IMG/VR virus record: IMGVR_UViG_3300037042_000468
Location: 1 to 37,377 of that record
Origin: a virus
Reading direction: 5' to 3' (one strand)
DNA length: 37,377 bases
The notes below the pieces were generated by a model. It had not been told where the DNA came from and did no database searches. It saw nothing but the letters and a program-made list of their open reading frames with translations. Within the stretch, counting starts at the first letter, position 1. Every line of letters starts with the position of its first letter. This document shows positions 1-7,683 of the stretch, piece after piece. Made by a program: the position numbers and the translations under genes.

Positions 1-153
1 GTTCAGACCTACAGCCCGCTAGAAGTTGAGACTGATGTTCGCAAACCTTTCTACTTGCCGTATGAACACGGCGAACCACCTTTCGTAGATTTCCCCTATG
101 AGTTGACAGGGGGCGGTTGGTATAGTCCTCGCGGAGTTGCAGAAATCCTCCTC
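1..153. repeat. Terminal direct repeat, left copy
   Basis: Bases 1-153 match 37225-37377 over the full length except position 27 (T here, C at 37251). Both copies lie in the same portal reading frame. The simplest reading is the closing overlap of a circular or circularly permuted genome, with the single difference a population variant. A physical short terminal repeat is less likely because it would cut the portal gene. Confidence 0.9.
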
Positions 154-1164
154 CCTGGCGAGAACCTATTAAATAAGCTCAAAAATTCCCTAAGCGACTA
201 TGTGGAGCTGGCCAACCGACCCGTCTTTGAAGCGCAGAATCCGATCTCGCTCAATACAGCGAATCTGAAGATGCAACCTGGTCAGATCCTTCCACAAGGA
301 TTAAAACCAGTTCAGTTCAGCCAACCTCCATTCGACTTCCAGAAGCTTATGCTCGAAGAGCGTATGCTTGCGGAACAGCGGATGGGTAGTCCTGACTTTG
401 GTGCTGGCTCGCAATTCCAAGTCTCGGATCGTAAGACCGCGACTGAGATTGCAGCAGTCCAAGCGCAGGCGGCAGCCTCTGGTGACTTGCGTAATCGTAT
501 TTTCCGAATGAGCCTAGCTCACTTGTTCCGTCAATGCTGGTCGTTGTACGTCCAGTACGCGAAGCAAGATTTGATGTATCGGTATGCGGAAGAAACTGGC
601 GAGATGGTTCCGGAGGGAATCCACGACCAGTACGCAATTGAACCCAAAGGTGGACTTGACTTTATAAACCGCCAGTTTGCCCTGCAGAAATCAGTGGCGC
701 GCATGCAGATGTTCCAAAATAATCCTTTCATTAACCAAGGAGAACTTGTAAAGTCGGTGCTTGAACAAGATGATCCCTCGCTGGTCCGCAGACTCTTCCA
801 AGATCCAAACGCAGCCTCTGGCGATCAGGCTGAAGATCAAGCGACTGAAATCGCGACTATGCTTGCAACTGGATTCCCAGTCGCGATCAAACCTAGCGAT
901 GATCACAAAGCGCATATATCCGTTCTGTTCGCGTTTAACCAAGCGGCTCAACAGCGGCAGCAAGCGGTCGATCAGAGTGCAATGCAAGTTCTGATGGCTC
1001 ACTTACAACAGCACTTGGCAGCCTTGGAACAGGTTGACCCGAATACATCCCGCGCAATCCAGAAACAACTTCGCGATGCGGCTAAAGCTCAAATGCAACA
1101 GCAGGGACAGCAATTGCCTCCCGAAGCTATGCAGGCTCAACAAGCTGGTCCGATGGTTGCTTGA
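1..1164 (+). CDS. Portal protein, C-terminal part (gene continues from window end)
   Basis: The frame is open from base 1 to the TGA at 1162-1164 and has no start here, because the gene begins at 36511 and crosses the circular junction. Joining the parts gives 625 residues. The portal forms the dodecameric ring at one capsid vertex through which DNA is packaged and ejected. The segment holds the end of the portal core (short motif ELTGGGWYSPRG), then a helical region and a Gln/Ala-rich tail (many QQ and AQ pairs), as expected for the crown/barrel of P22- or SU10-type portals. Position between terminase and scaffold/capsid supports the call. The next gene's TTG start overlaps its stop. Confidence 0.85.
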   Translation, partial: VQTYSPLEVETDVRKPFYLPYEHGEPPFVDFPYELTGGGWYSPRGVAEILLPGENLLNKLKNSLSDYVELANRPVFEAQNPISLNTANLKMQPGQILPQGLKPVQFSQPPFDFQKLMLEERMLAEQRMGSPDFGAGSQFQVSDRKTATEIAAVQAQAAASGDLRNRIFRMSLAHLFRQCWSLYVQYAKQDLMYRYAEETGEMVPEGIHDQYAIEPKGGLDFINRQFALQKSVARMQMFQNNPFINQGELVKSVLEQDDPSLVRRLFQDPNAASGDQAEDQATEIATMLATGFPVAIKPSDDHKAHISVLFAFNQAAQQRQQAVDQSAMQVLMAHLQQHLAALEQVDPNTSRAIQKQLRDAAKAQMQQQGQQLPPEAMQAQQAGPMVA

Positions 1165-1724
1165 TAGAACAATTCGATACAAGAGATTTGATGGTTGATG
1201 CCTTCGTTAAGGAAGGCATGGCTGGTGCGGAGATCGGAGTGTTTGCAGGTGACTTCTCTGCTAAATTAAGAAGCAAGAATCCAAGCGTACTTTACTTGGT
1301 TGACCTATTTGAAGGCAGATGGCCGTCCGGTGACGTTGACGGAAACAATTTAAGGCATATCGACCTAAACGAATCGCTTGTGGCGTTACACGACAAGTAC
1401 CACAAAGATCCAGTAGTTAAGCTTGTCAAAGGTCCGTCATTCTTCTTTATGGCTAGTTTGCCAGATAATTTGCTTGATTTTATCTACCTTGACGGCGACC
1501 ACTCCTACCCAGGTGTAAAGATTGATCTTGAGATGGCTAGGATCTTGGTAAAGCCAGATGGCTTAATTATGGGTCACGACTACTCAATGAATATGGATAA
1601 AGCCAAGACACACTATGAGTTTGGGGTCAAGAAAGCAGTTGACGAGTTTTGTACAAGGCATAGCTTGGCGATCAAGGCTATTGCAAATGACGGATGTACA
1701 TCATTCTGCATAGTCAATAAATAA
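1161..1724 (+). CDS. Class I SAM-dependent methyltransferase (Methyltransf_24-like)
   Basis: A 187-residue Rossmann-fold methyltransferase. Motif I is AEIGVFAGDFS (residues 23-33), followed by an acidic strand end VDLF (47-50). The motif IV/post region FIYLDGDHSYPGV (107-119) and GHDY (138-141) are typical of family-24 methyltransferases that act on sugars or small molecules. The TTG at 1161 overlaps the portal stop; an in-frame ATG at 1191 is an equally good start (177 residues). Neither has a strong ribosome site. It sits with an HNH gene between portal and scaffold, a place where cargo genes are often inserted. Substrate unknown; a role in decorating phage or host glycans is only a guess. 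Confidence 0.75.
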   Translation: MIEQFDTRDLMVDAFVKEGMAGAEIGVFAGDFSAKLRSKNPSVLYLVDLFEGRWPSGDVDGNNLRHIDLNESLVALHDKYHKDPVVKLVKGPSFFFMASLPDNLLDFIYLDGDHSYPGVKIDLEMARILVKPDGLIMGHDYSMNMDKAKTHYEFGVKKAVDEFCTRHSLAIKAIANDGCTSFCIVNK

Positions 1725-1729
1725 TAGCT

Positions 1730-2179
1730 ATGAGATATAAAAGAGGCAGCGTAAGGCAAGATGGAATGATATTTTGGTCATATAGATACAATAACGAAAT
1801 TTGGCTGAAGCCAGAAAATTTTATAAAACGTCATTATAAAAAACTTGCATGGCAAAGAAAAAATGTTGATCCGATACAGAACAGAAAAAATGTAATGGAA
1901 TGGTCAAAAAACAATAAATCACGCAAAATGGCTAATGTTAGGAAATACCAGGCAATCAAGAGAAATTCAAAAGTATTGTGTGGAGATAGCAATATAATTA
2001 AAGTTTTTTATGATGCAGCCAAAAGAGTCGGGAAATGCATTGGAGTTAAGTTTCATGTAGATCACATTGTACCGCTTTCATTGGGAGGATCTCATCATCA
2101 AAATAATTTGCAATGGGTTCCGTACATGTGGAATTTATCTAAACATAATAGAGAAAGTGGAAAAATATTTTCATTGTAA
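1730..2179 (+). CDS. HNH endonuclease (free-standing homing type)
   Basis: A 149-residue basic protein ending in a clear HNH module: HVDHIVPLSLGG at 109-120, then NNLQ at 125-128 and the distal N135/K138/H139. These are the beta-beta-alpha-metal residues that bind a divalent ion and cut DNA. The N-terminal half is Lys/Arg-rich. The gene is visibly more AT-rich than portal and capsid genes, which points to recent acquisition. Such genes commonly spread as mobile homing endonucleases in phage structural operons. No intron halves are seen in portal or scaffold, so it looks free-standing. Confidence 0.8.
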   Translation: MRYKRGSVRQDGMIFWSYRYNNEIWLKPENFIKRHYKKLAWQRKNVDPIQNRKNVMEWSKNNKSRKMANVRKYQAIKRNSKVLCGDSNIIKVFYDAAKRVGKCIGVKFHVDHIVPLSLGGSHHQNNLQWVPYMWNLSKHNRESGKIFSL

Positions 2180-2186
2180 ATTATTT

Positions 2187-2513
2187 ATGATCAGAGCATT
2201 AAAAGCATTAAAATTTTTCATACGGAACTATGAATGGGTTAATGAGCCTAAATGGGAACATGAAGATGAGAAGGCATGGACTGGATTTCTTGCAACTCCA
2301 ACAGGCCGCAAGTTAAGCCTTATTTTGCTTAATCTTACTATGCGTCAAAATGCATCTGCTGTTATGAATAAATCTGATGAACTTGCAAACTCATGTGGCC
2401 ATGCTAAAGGATTTCGAGGTTGTGTAGCGGTTCTCGAATCGCTTGCAGCCTCAAAACTAAACTCAGCCATCCAAGACGGCATGGATGGATCTGATGAAAC
2501 TGCCGTCAACTAA
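2187..2513 (+). CDS. Hypothetical protein, 108 aa, upstream of scaffold
   Basis: Not recognised. The start at 2187 lies eight bases after the HNH stop; the frame is open further upstream but would overlap the HNH gene. The protein begins with a short basic/hydrophobic helix (ALKALKFFIRNY), carries several aromatic residues and ends acidic (MDGSDETAVN). Two Cys (SCGHAKGFRGC) are spaced like a possible metal or disulfide pair. Small proteins of this size are frequent between portal and scaffold genes. A hairpin with arms CTACAG/CTGTAG follows at 2520-2540, before the scaffold ribosome site. Confidence 0.6.
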   Translation: MIRALKALKFFIRNYEWVNEPKWEHEDEKAWTGFLATPTGRKLSLILLNLTMRQNASAVMNKSDELANSCGHAKGFRGCVAVLESLAASKLNSAIQDGMDGSDETAVN

Positions 2514-2562
2514 CCTGTTCTACAGAATGACTCCCTGTAGGGCGGTGTAAGAAAGGGTCAAA

Positions 2563-3537
2563 ATGGCGGAATTGAATAACCCAACCGAGGCGGAAGTCTT
2601 GGCTTTGGCTAGAGCAGCAGATGAAGGCGTGGATTACACACCAGCACCAGTTGCTTCAGTTGAAACAAGCGGAACCGAATCGGAGAAGGCCAGCGGAGAT
2701 AACTTGGAGCAACCCGCGACTCCCGAAACCACCGAAACCAAATCCACGTCGATTGATGTGGTGACGGATGAGGTCCCTAAGACTGAAACCGTTTCAACCA
2801 AAAGTTCTTTAACAGAGCAATCTGATGAACCCAAGTCAGAGTCGGCTTCCGAAGAAAAGAAGCCAAGCAAGTACCAAAGGGCTCAGTCTCGACTCGCAAA
2901 GGAGTGGGACGATGTCAAAGCGGAACGAGCAAGACTCCAAGCTGAAAGGGAGGCACTTGAAGCAGCCAAGGTTGCAAAGGCTAGTCAAGCGTCTTCTGAA
3001 GCAGAGACAAAGGGAAACAGTCGCAAGTTTAGCGCGGAAGATTATCGGGAAGCGGCAAAAGGCTACCGTGATGAAGGCCGTGACGATCTTGCGAAACTCG
3101 CTGAAAACAAAGCCAGCGAGATTGAGGTAGAGGAAAAGAAGGCGTTTGAGCAGAAGGTGCAGACTGAAATGAAGTCTGCCTGGGATAAGAACCTCATGGA
3201 AGAGGTCGATTCCAACCCTGAACTCAAAGACTCTTCAACTCCACTCTACAAAGCTGTTTCCGATCTGCTACAACGGCACGCGATTCTGCGGAACTATCCC
3301 GCTGGAATCAAAGATGCTGTTGGTTTGGCTAAGATGCATTTGAAGGCGGAAACCGCCTCTGGCTTGGAAAAGAAGATTGCGCAGTACGAGTCCGAACTGA
3401 CTCGACTGAGAAAAGCTACGACTCCGGCGAACAGTCAGCCTTCGGCTCCTGCACGTCAGAAGCAGTTCCATGAACTTTCCAGCAAGGAACAGGAAATGGA
3501 ATTGCTGAAGATGGCAGCAGAAGCTGATCGTGCCTAA
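2563..3537 (+). CDS. Capsid scaffolding protein
   Basis: A 324-residue, highly charged, low-complexity protein just before the major capsid gene. The N-terminal 100 residues are acidic and rich in Thr, Ser, Glu and Pro. Residues about 100-170 form a strong predicted coiled coil (runs such as ERARLQAEREALEAAK), and a second helical, Lys-rich segment sits near the C terminus, where scaffolds usually bind coat protein. Composition, length and position all fit a scaffold that shapes the procapsid and leaves before or during packaging. The start is preceded by AGAAAGGG at a good distance. Confidence 0.8.
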   Translation: MAELNNPTEAEVLALARAADEGVDYTPAPVASVETSGTESEKASGDNLEQPATPETTETKSTSIDVVTDEVPKTETVSTKSSLTEQSDEPKSESASEEKKPSKYQRAQSRLAKEWDDVKAERARLQAEREALEAAKVAKASQASSEAETKGNSRKFSAEDYREAAKGYRDEGRDDLAKLAENKASEIEVEEKKAFEQKVQTEMKSAWDKNLMEEVDSNPELKDSSTPLYKAVSDLLQRHAILRNYPAGIKDAVGLAKMHLKAETASGLEKKIAQYESELTRLRKATTPANSQPSAPARQKQFHELSSKEQEMELLKMAAEADRA

Positions 3538-3568
3538 TCGTTGGATCTAGCAGAAAGATAATACTACA

Positions 3569-4597
3569 ATGGCTAATGTAACTACTGGGTCTGTCTCTGC
3601 ACAGTTTCAGACCTACTTCTCGAAACAACTCCTAGAACGGCAGATCCCCTTGCTCCAGATGGAGCAGTTTGCCCAAAAGGTTCCTTACCCGACGAAAACT
3701 GGCGGCAACAAAACCGTCCGTTTCTTCCGGTTTGATAACCCCAGCATCAGCTCGATCACCACTCTCTCCGAAGGAACGACTCCTTCTGGCGGATCTGGTG
3801 AACGTCAGTTGACCCTGACCACGGTTGAAGCAACCCTCGTTCAGTACGGCTCCAGCATCGTTCTCACGGACGTGTTGCTTGCTACCGAACTCTTCAACCA
3901 CTTGGCGCAGGCCACGAAGCAACTCGGTGAAGACGCTGCTCTGCACGCTGACACCCTGTCGCATCGCGCGTTGGTCTTGAACACGACTGACTCCACGACT
4001 GCTGGAACAACCGTCTCTACTGCGGCTTATACCCGCTATGCTCAGAACGGAACCAACGGAACCAACTTCCATAGCGCATCGGCGGCTAACGCCTCGATGA
4101 CTGCTCTTGACTTGTTGGATGCCGCGACCTCACTCAAAGTGAACCGCGCTCCCAAGATCAAAGATGGTTACGTCCTCGTTGCTCCTCCCCAGGTCACTCG
4201 TGACTTGATGAACGACGATGACTTCCTCCGTGTGTCCTCCTACTCTGCTCCGGATGCTATCTTCCGTGGCGAAGTTGGTCGGCTCTTCGGCGTGAGCGTG
4301 ATCGAAACCACCAACAACTTGACGGCTGGAACGGCTGCTTACGGTGTTAACACCGAAGCTACTGGCTCCAACTACGCTTCCATCGTTCTCGGTGGGCAAG
4401 CCTTCGGCGTGCCTCACTTGACGGCGGTTGCTGCTACCGGATCGCCTTACGCTCCTAAGGTAACGATTCTGGATGCTCCCGACAAGAGCGACATCTATGG
4501 ACAGCGCACCTATGCGTCGTTCAAGACGTTCTACACTGCCAAGCAGTTGAACCCTGCGTTCTACCGCGTGGTGTGGTCGAAGAGCAACTTTAGCTAA
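3569..4597 (+). CDS. Major capsid protein, N4-gp56 family type
   Basis: A 342-residue HK97-fold capsid protein. The N terminus (QTYFSKQLLERQIPLL) leads into a strand-rich region with the family-like stretch TVEATLVQYGSSIVLTD (about residues 88-104). This is the E-loop/P-domain border of the N4-gp56 family. The A-domain follows, with alternating Gly/Ala/Thr strands, and the C terminus is FYRVVWSKSNFS. The protein builds the icosahedral shell. It follows the scaffold gene by 31 bases, and a strong hairpin lies 48 bases after its stop, as expected for a highly expressed gene with its own attenuator. Confidence 0.88.
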   Translation: MANVTTGSVSAQFQTYFSKQLLERQIPLLQMEQFAQKVPYPTKTGGNKTVRFFRFDNPSISSITTLSEGTTPSGGSGERQLTLTTVEATLVQYGSSIVLTDVLLATELFNHLAQATKQLGEDAALHADTLSHRALVLNTTDSTTAGTTVSTAAYTRYAQNGTNGTNFHSASAANASMTALDLLDAATSLKVNRAPKIKDGYVLVAPPQVTRDLMNDDDFLRVSSYSAPDAIFRGEVGRLFGVSVIETTNNLTAGTAAYGVNTEATGSNYASIVLGGQAFGVPHLTAVAATGSPYAPKVTILDAPDKSDIYGQRTYASFKTFYTAKQLNPAFYRVVWSKSNFS

Positions 4598-4605
4598 AGA
4601 TCCTA

Positions 4606-4953
4606 ATGGGAACCATGCTCGTTATCGGTATGGGTCCTCGGAAGGCTGGGGAGGATAAAACCTCCCCAGCTTCTTCCAAAGAGAAGTCTATGCCCAAGGA
4701 AGGTCTTGTTCGTCTTCCCCTATCTATGCTTGAGATGGATGGTGGAGAAGGCGAAATGACTGCTCCAGAAGCAGGCGACTCCGTGGAACTCAGTGGCACA
4801 GTCGAAAAGGTGGATGGTGACGTTGTTCATGTTCGCGTCAATGATGCGATGATGGAGAACGAATCCGAGAAGCCCGAAGAAGAGCCAATGATGTCCGAAG
4901 AGGATAAAATGCGTAAGTTGGCAGAGTCAGCCGACGAGGAAAGCTATAGCTAA
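4606..4953 (+). CDS. Small acidic protein downstream of capsid gene
   Basis: 115 residues if started at 4606, 112 from ATG 4615, or 87 residues from ATG 4690 (MPKEGLVRLPLSML). The last start lies beyond the perfect hairpin at 4645-4670 and behind AAAGAGAAG, so it may be the real one. The protein has a short strand-rich core (VELSGTVEKVDGDVVHVRV) flanked by very acidic, Met/Glu-rich tails. Not recognised; position suggests a capsid-associated or capsid-completion protein. Its stop overlaps the next start (TAATG). Confidence 0.65.
   Translation: MGTMLVIGMGPRKAGEDKTSPASSKEKSMPKEGLVRLPLSMLEMDGGEGEMTAPEAGDSVELSGTVEKVDGDVVHVRVNDAMMENESEKPEEEPMMSEEDKMRKLAESADEESYS
4645..4677 (+). terminator. Strong hairpin after the capsid gene (attenuator/terminator)
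   Basis: Perfect 10-bp inverted repeat GCTGGGGAGG (4645-4654) / CCTCCCCAGC (4661-4670) around a six-base loop, extendable by a G-T and an A-T pair, followed by TTCTTCC. The U tract is imperfect, so partial termination is more likely than full. Placement just after the capsid gene fits a device that raises capsid mRNA above downstream genes. It falls inside the long form of the 4606 frame, which may therefore start later, at 4690. Confidence 0.6.
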
Positions 4954-5234
4954 TGCCGATCTACCAGTACACCGACACCCGAAATGGATCAGTCGTTGAA
5001 CTGGAGAAATCGGTTGCTAGTCGGGATTCAGTTCCCAAGCACCTCAAAAGGTTTACTTTTCCACAACGCTTGGCAGTATTTGGAACCGGAGAATCCCCAT
5101 CCGATCCCAGGCTGTCGAGTACATCAACAATTATGAAGGGGTACTACAAACAAGAACAAAAGCTTGGGAGTAGGTTCAAAAGCAACTTCAGCGCGGATCA
5201 AGTGAAACGTGCATGGAGTCGCAAAGGAGATTAA
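4953..5234 (+). CDS. Small protein resembling a cysteine-less FmdB zinc ribbon
   Basis: 93 residues. The start MPIYQYTDTRNG has the shape of FmdB-family zinc ribbons (MPIYEY...G), which are often found among phage structural genes. Here the Cys pairs are absent, so zinc binding is unlikely. The remainder is basic and not recognised. The ATG overlaps the preceding stop as TAATG, so the two are probably translationally coupled. The FmdB likeness rests on about ten residues and is tentative. Confidence 0.6.
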   Translation: MPIYQYTDTRNGSVVELEKSVASRDSVPKHLKRFTFPQRLAVFGTGESPSDPRLSSTSTIMKGYYKQEQKLGSRFKSNFSADQVKRAWSRKGD

Positions 5235-5236
5235 CT

Positions 5237-5443
5237 ATGGCTACTGCTTCTCAGGAATATCGTCGCCGTGCGGTTCGCGCAAAAGGGAAAGTTCTTTCCT
5301 TTGACAGCGCGGATCAAACCAGTGCGCTTGGATTCACAACGACTGCAACTCTTGGCACGTTCTCAAGTGCCGTGACTTCAGCAGGTGCGTTAAAAATCGA
5401 CGTAAACGGAACGACCTACAAAGTCGCCCTTTACACGGTTTAA
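5237..5443 (+). CDS. Small structural-type protein, 68 aa
   Basis: Starts at ATG 5237, 7-12 bases after AAAGGAGA, in preference to an in-frame ATG at 5213 that lies inside the previous gene. The N terminus is basic (YRRRAVRAKGK); the rest is Thr/Ala/Gly-rich beta-type sequence ending in VNGTTYKVALYTV. Not recognised by family. Composition and place among head genes suggest a minor capsid or head-completion protein. Confidence 0.65.
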   Translation: MATASQEYRRRAVRAKGKVLSFDSADQTSALGFTTTATLGTFSSAVTSAGALKIDVNGTTYKVALYTV

Positions 5444-5446
5444 TTT

Positions 5447-5692
5447 ATGGGGCGCGCTCTATCAAGAATTGCGCTAGGTGATGCTGGCACGACCATCGGA
5501 ACATCTGCGTCTACATTCACAGGTGATTACGATGGCGTGTCGGCGTTGTCTACTGGAACCATTGGTCTTACGATTAGCAACTCCACTTATACTGGCCTAG
5601 CAATCGCTGCTGGATCGACTGTGACTGGAGACATTACTCAAGTCGTCGTTTCTTCCGGCGGACCATTTGCAATCTACAAGCGTTCGGTTTAA
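5447..5692 (+). CDS. Small Gly/Thr-rich protein, 81 aa
   Basis: Begins three bases after the previous stop. Apart from a short basic start (MGRALSRIALGD) it consists of Gly/Ser/Thr-rich strands (TGTIGLTISNSTYTGL) and ends VVVSSGGPFAIYKRSV. Both it and its upstream neighbour end in a Tyr-containing basic/hydrophobic strand, so they may be distantly related beta proteins. Likely virion component by context; no specific family recognised. Confidence 0.6.
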   Translation: MGRALSRIALGDAGTTIGTSASTFTGDYDGVSALSTGTIGLTISNSTYTGLAIAAGSTVTGDITQVVVSSGGPFAIYKRSV

Positions 5693-5700
5693 GGCTCTTT

Positions 5701-6108
5701 ATGGGCTGGCAGACACAACGTATCTTGGAGACTATTGGTACTGCTACTGGCGGTACGCAAAGCATTAACTACAACCTCGAAGCAATCGAGGCTTTGATGG
5801 TTACGTTGCAGGCTGATGTTGCGGATGGTATTCGTCCACCGAATGCTACGGCTGGAAGCAATTCTGAATTTACATCTACGTCATACGGAACGATTTCGAC
5901 AGCGAGTACGGCCAGACTTGGATGCACCGTTTTCAATACTGGTCCAGGCAACCTGCATATTATGTTGGGAACAGCTACTGCAACTACATCTTCTTTTACT
6001 GTAAGATTGAGTGCCGGAGATTATTACGAGGTTCCAGCAAACTTTACTGGCTTGATTGGCGGTATCTTTGCAACGGCTGGAACTGCTGAAGTGACCACAC
6101 TCAGTTAG
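5701..6108 (+). CDS. Predicted beta-sandwich virion decoration protein
   Basis: 135 residues. A helical N terminus (MGWQTQRILETIG, and NLEAIEALMVTLQADV at about 26-41) is followed by a beta domain with the pattern FNTGPGNLHIMLGTA...RLSAGDYYEVP. This resembles small phage head- or fibre-associated beta domains in which a glycine-rich loop precedes a YEVP-type strand. Likely an external head or tail decoration protein. Ends in TAG, showing TAG is a normal stop in this phage. Confidence 0.6.
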   Translation: MGWQTQRILETIGTATGGTQSINYNLEAIEALMVTLQADVADGIRPPNATAGSNSEFTSTSYGTISTASTARLGCTVFNTGPGNLHIMLGTATATTSSFTVRLSAGDYYEVPANFTGLIGGIFATAGTAEVTTLS

Positions 6109-6117
6109 GAGTAGGCG

Positions 6118-6762
6118 ATGCCTCTTACTCAAGCGAAAGACAAGATTTTTGGAGATCTTGCAGTGCCATCAGACAGATGCGTTGCTCCACTTGTTGCATA
6201 TGGGGCTAGTGCAAATGCGCTTACGATAATTAGTTCTTATGCCTCATTTACTCCAATTTACACAAATGTTCCCAAAGTAATTACAACACTACAATTTATT
6301 GTTACTACGGCTGCTTCTGCCACTGGAACCCCGTCTATTCAAATTGCAATGTATAATTGTAGACCAAACCAACTAGCTCCAAGCACAAGAATAGAAAACA
6401 CGCTCACAACTGGAATTGTGGCTACAACAACTGGAGTTAAAACAGTGACATTTTCCCCAACTTGGGTTTTACCAAAGGGCATAACTTTCTTTTCAATTAA
6501 CGTAAAAGCAACATCAAGCAATAACACTTGCCAAATCAGAGGTTTTGATGGTACTGGAAGGGAAGGAGCATTCCTTGGTAGCATTGGTTCTGGTTTTGAC
6601 GGCACAAACCCAACAAATCAATATTCTCAAGCAGGCGTTCCATATATTATTATTGGTGAAAATACAGATCTATCAAGTGATTATAGTTCTACTGGCATAA
6701 ATTTCGGGGCTACTGGGACTAGCAGAGTAGACACAAGTTATCCAGGAGTATTCCTGAAATAA
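6118..6762 (+). CDS. Putative tail/receptor-binding beta-protein, 214 aa
   Basis: A strand-rich protein with few charged residues, many Thr, Ser, Asn and Gly, and two Cys (YNCRPNQ; TCQIRGFDG). The pattern is that of carbohydrate-facing virion proteins. The gene starts nine bases after the preceding stop behind GGAGTAGG. Its AT-rich codon use differs from the capsid genes upstream, which suggests exchange of a surface-exposed module. No specific family recognised; fibre or decoration role inferred from context. Confidence 0.55.
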   Translation: MPLTQAKDKIFGDLAVPSDRCVAPLVAYGASANALTIISSYASFTPIYTNVPKVITTLQFIVTTAASATGTPSIQIAMYNCRPNQLAPSTRIENTLTTGIVATTTGVKTVTFSPTWVLPKGITFFSINVKATSSNNTCQIRGFDGTGREGAFLGSIGSGFDGTNPTNQYSQAGVPYIIIGENTDLSSDYSSTGINFGATGTSRVDTSYPGVFLK

Positions 6763-6763
6763 T

Positions 6764-7060
6764 ATGCCACGCCAAGAACACTATCAAGATGGGCAACTCG
6801 TAAGAGTTGAGGATACTAGGACACTTTCCGAAGCTATTGAGGAGCGAAAGGAAGTATGGGCAGAGCTAACCACAAAACTGATCCGAACTAAAGTAACCGA
6901 AACTGACGAGCGTAACTGTGCCAACGGCATCTATGAGGGAGAAAAGAAGGCACAGATTCTAGGCTGGATTAACGAGTGCCGAAACAAATATCTGGCCTGC
7001 AAGGCGATTGCGTTAAACTGCATGACTAATGAAGAAGTCGATGCAATTCGGTACGAGTAA
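6764..7060 (+). CDS. Hypothetical protein, 98 aa
   Basis: Mostly helical and charged (SEAIEERKEVWAELTTKL), with four Cys in the second half. Begins one base after the previous stop. The N-terminal stretch MPRQEHYQDGQLV could be a short strand segment of a fibre-associated protein. No family recognised. It leads into a cluster of three short genes with membrane or lipoprotein features. Confidence 0.55.
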   Translation: MPRQEHYQDGQLVRVEDTRTLSEAIEERKEVWAELTTKLIRTKVTETDERNCANGIYEGEKKAQILGWINECRNKYLACKAIALNCMTNEEVDAIRYE

Positions 7061-7180
7061 ATGCCCCTCCTCCTCCTAGCCCTCTTGCTTTGCTCCTGCT
7101 CGCCAAAGCCAGCGGATAACAACGTACTACCTCGCTACTCCGATATGGGCGCAGCAGAAGATGCTGGCAAGGTTAAATGA
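7061..7180 (+). CDS. Very small predicted lipoprotein (39 aa), o-spanin-like
   Basis: The ATG follows the previous stop directly (TAAATG). The peptide is a Leu-rich signal (MPLLLLALLL) ending in a lipobox-like LLLCSC, so Cys11 or Cys13 could be lipidated, then a short polar tail with Pro. This is the form of Rz1-type outer-membrane spanins or other phage lipoproteins, though only about 25 mature residues remain. Its stop overlaps the next start as ATGA. A second lipoprotein at 36302 is the better spanin candidate. Confidence 0.55.
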   Translation: MPLLLLALLLCSCSPKPADNNVLPRYSDMGAAEDAGKVK

Positions 7181-7458
7181 GAAAGATTTATTCATGGATG
7201 TTCAGGACAGGTTTGCGTTTATTGCTGACTCCACACGACTACGCTTGTTTCAACGAGGCGTGGAAGTGCGCGGAAGCGAACAACCGCCTGTCGGGGGAAA
7301 CCAGGTATATCGGGGCTGTAAAGCATCTTTTAAGCGTCAACCGTTCTATCAAACGAATGGTGGCAGACGGCCACAATCGGGACGAGCTTGTTGCGGCTGT
7401 TGTGCATCTTGCGGTCAGCCTTCGGTATCTGGAAAGTAGGAAACATGGGAACGGATGA
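7177..7458 (+). CDS. Hypothetical protein, 93 aa
   Basis: Starts on the ATGA overlap with the lipoprotein gene. The N terminus is basic and hydrophobic (RKIYSWMFRTGLRLLL); the rest is helical (ELVAAVVHLAVSLRYLESRK). It overlaps the next gene by 14 bases. No family recognised. Packing between a lipoprotein and a membrane-anchored coiled-coil protein suggests a role in lysis or at the membrane, but this is inference only. Confidence 0.5.
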   Translation: MRKIYSWMFRTGLRLLLTPHDYACFNEAWKCAEANNRLSGETRYIGAVKHLLSVNRSIKRMVADGHNRDELVAAVVHLAVSLRYLESRKHGNG

Positions 7459-7675
7459 CCAGATTGGCGACTTGCGGGAGAGGCTGGCAAGGATGGAAGA
7501 GAGGCAACTCTCTCTGTATAAAATGGTTGAAACCAGCTTGTCAAACTACGCAGATGTGGTAAATAGAATCTCTTCCCTGGAGCATCTCCGGACGAAGGCT
7601 CTGGCTATTGCAGGGGTTGTTGGTCTAATATGTTCAATGGCCTGGGACTTACTAAAAAATCGTTTAAGCAACTAG
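7445..7675 (+). CDS. Membrane-anchored coiled-coil protein, XhlA/holin-like
   Basis: 76 residues. An N-terminal amphipathic coiled coil (QIGDLRERLARMEERQ) is followed by one transmembrane helix near the C terminus (ALAIAGVVGLICSMAWDLL) and a short basic tail. This two-part layout matches XhlA-type haemolysin/holin accessory proteins. Start chosen at ATG 7445 behind AGTAGGAAAC. Together with the upstream lipoprotein it may form a small lysis-related cassette; a structural role cannot be excluded. Confidence 0.6.
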   Translation: MGTDDQIGDLRERLARMEERQLSLYKMVETSLSNYADVVNRISSLEHLRTKALAIAGVVGLICSMAWDLLKNRLSN

Positions 7676-7683
7676 GAGATTAA

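Noticed and set aside
1-153. Physical direct terminal repeats as in T7-type phages
   Set aside because: The repeat lies wholly within the portal frame and is continuous in the circular map; an arbitrary opening of a circular assembly explains it better.
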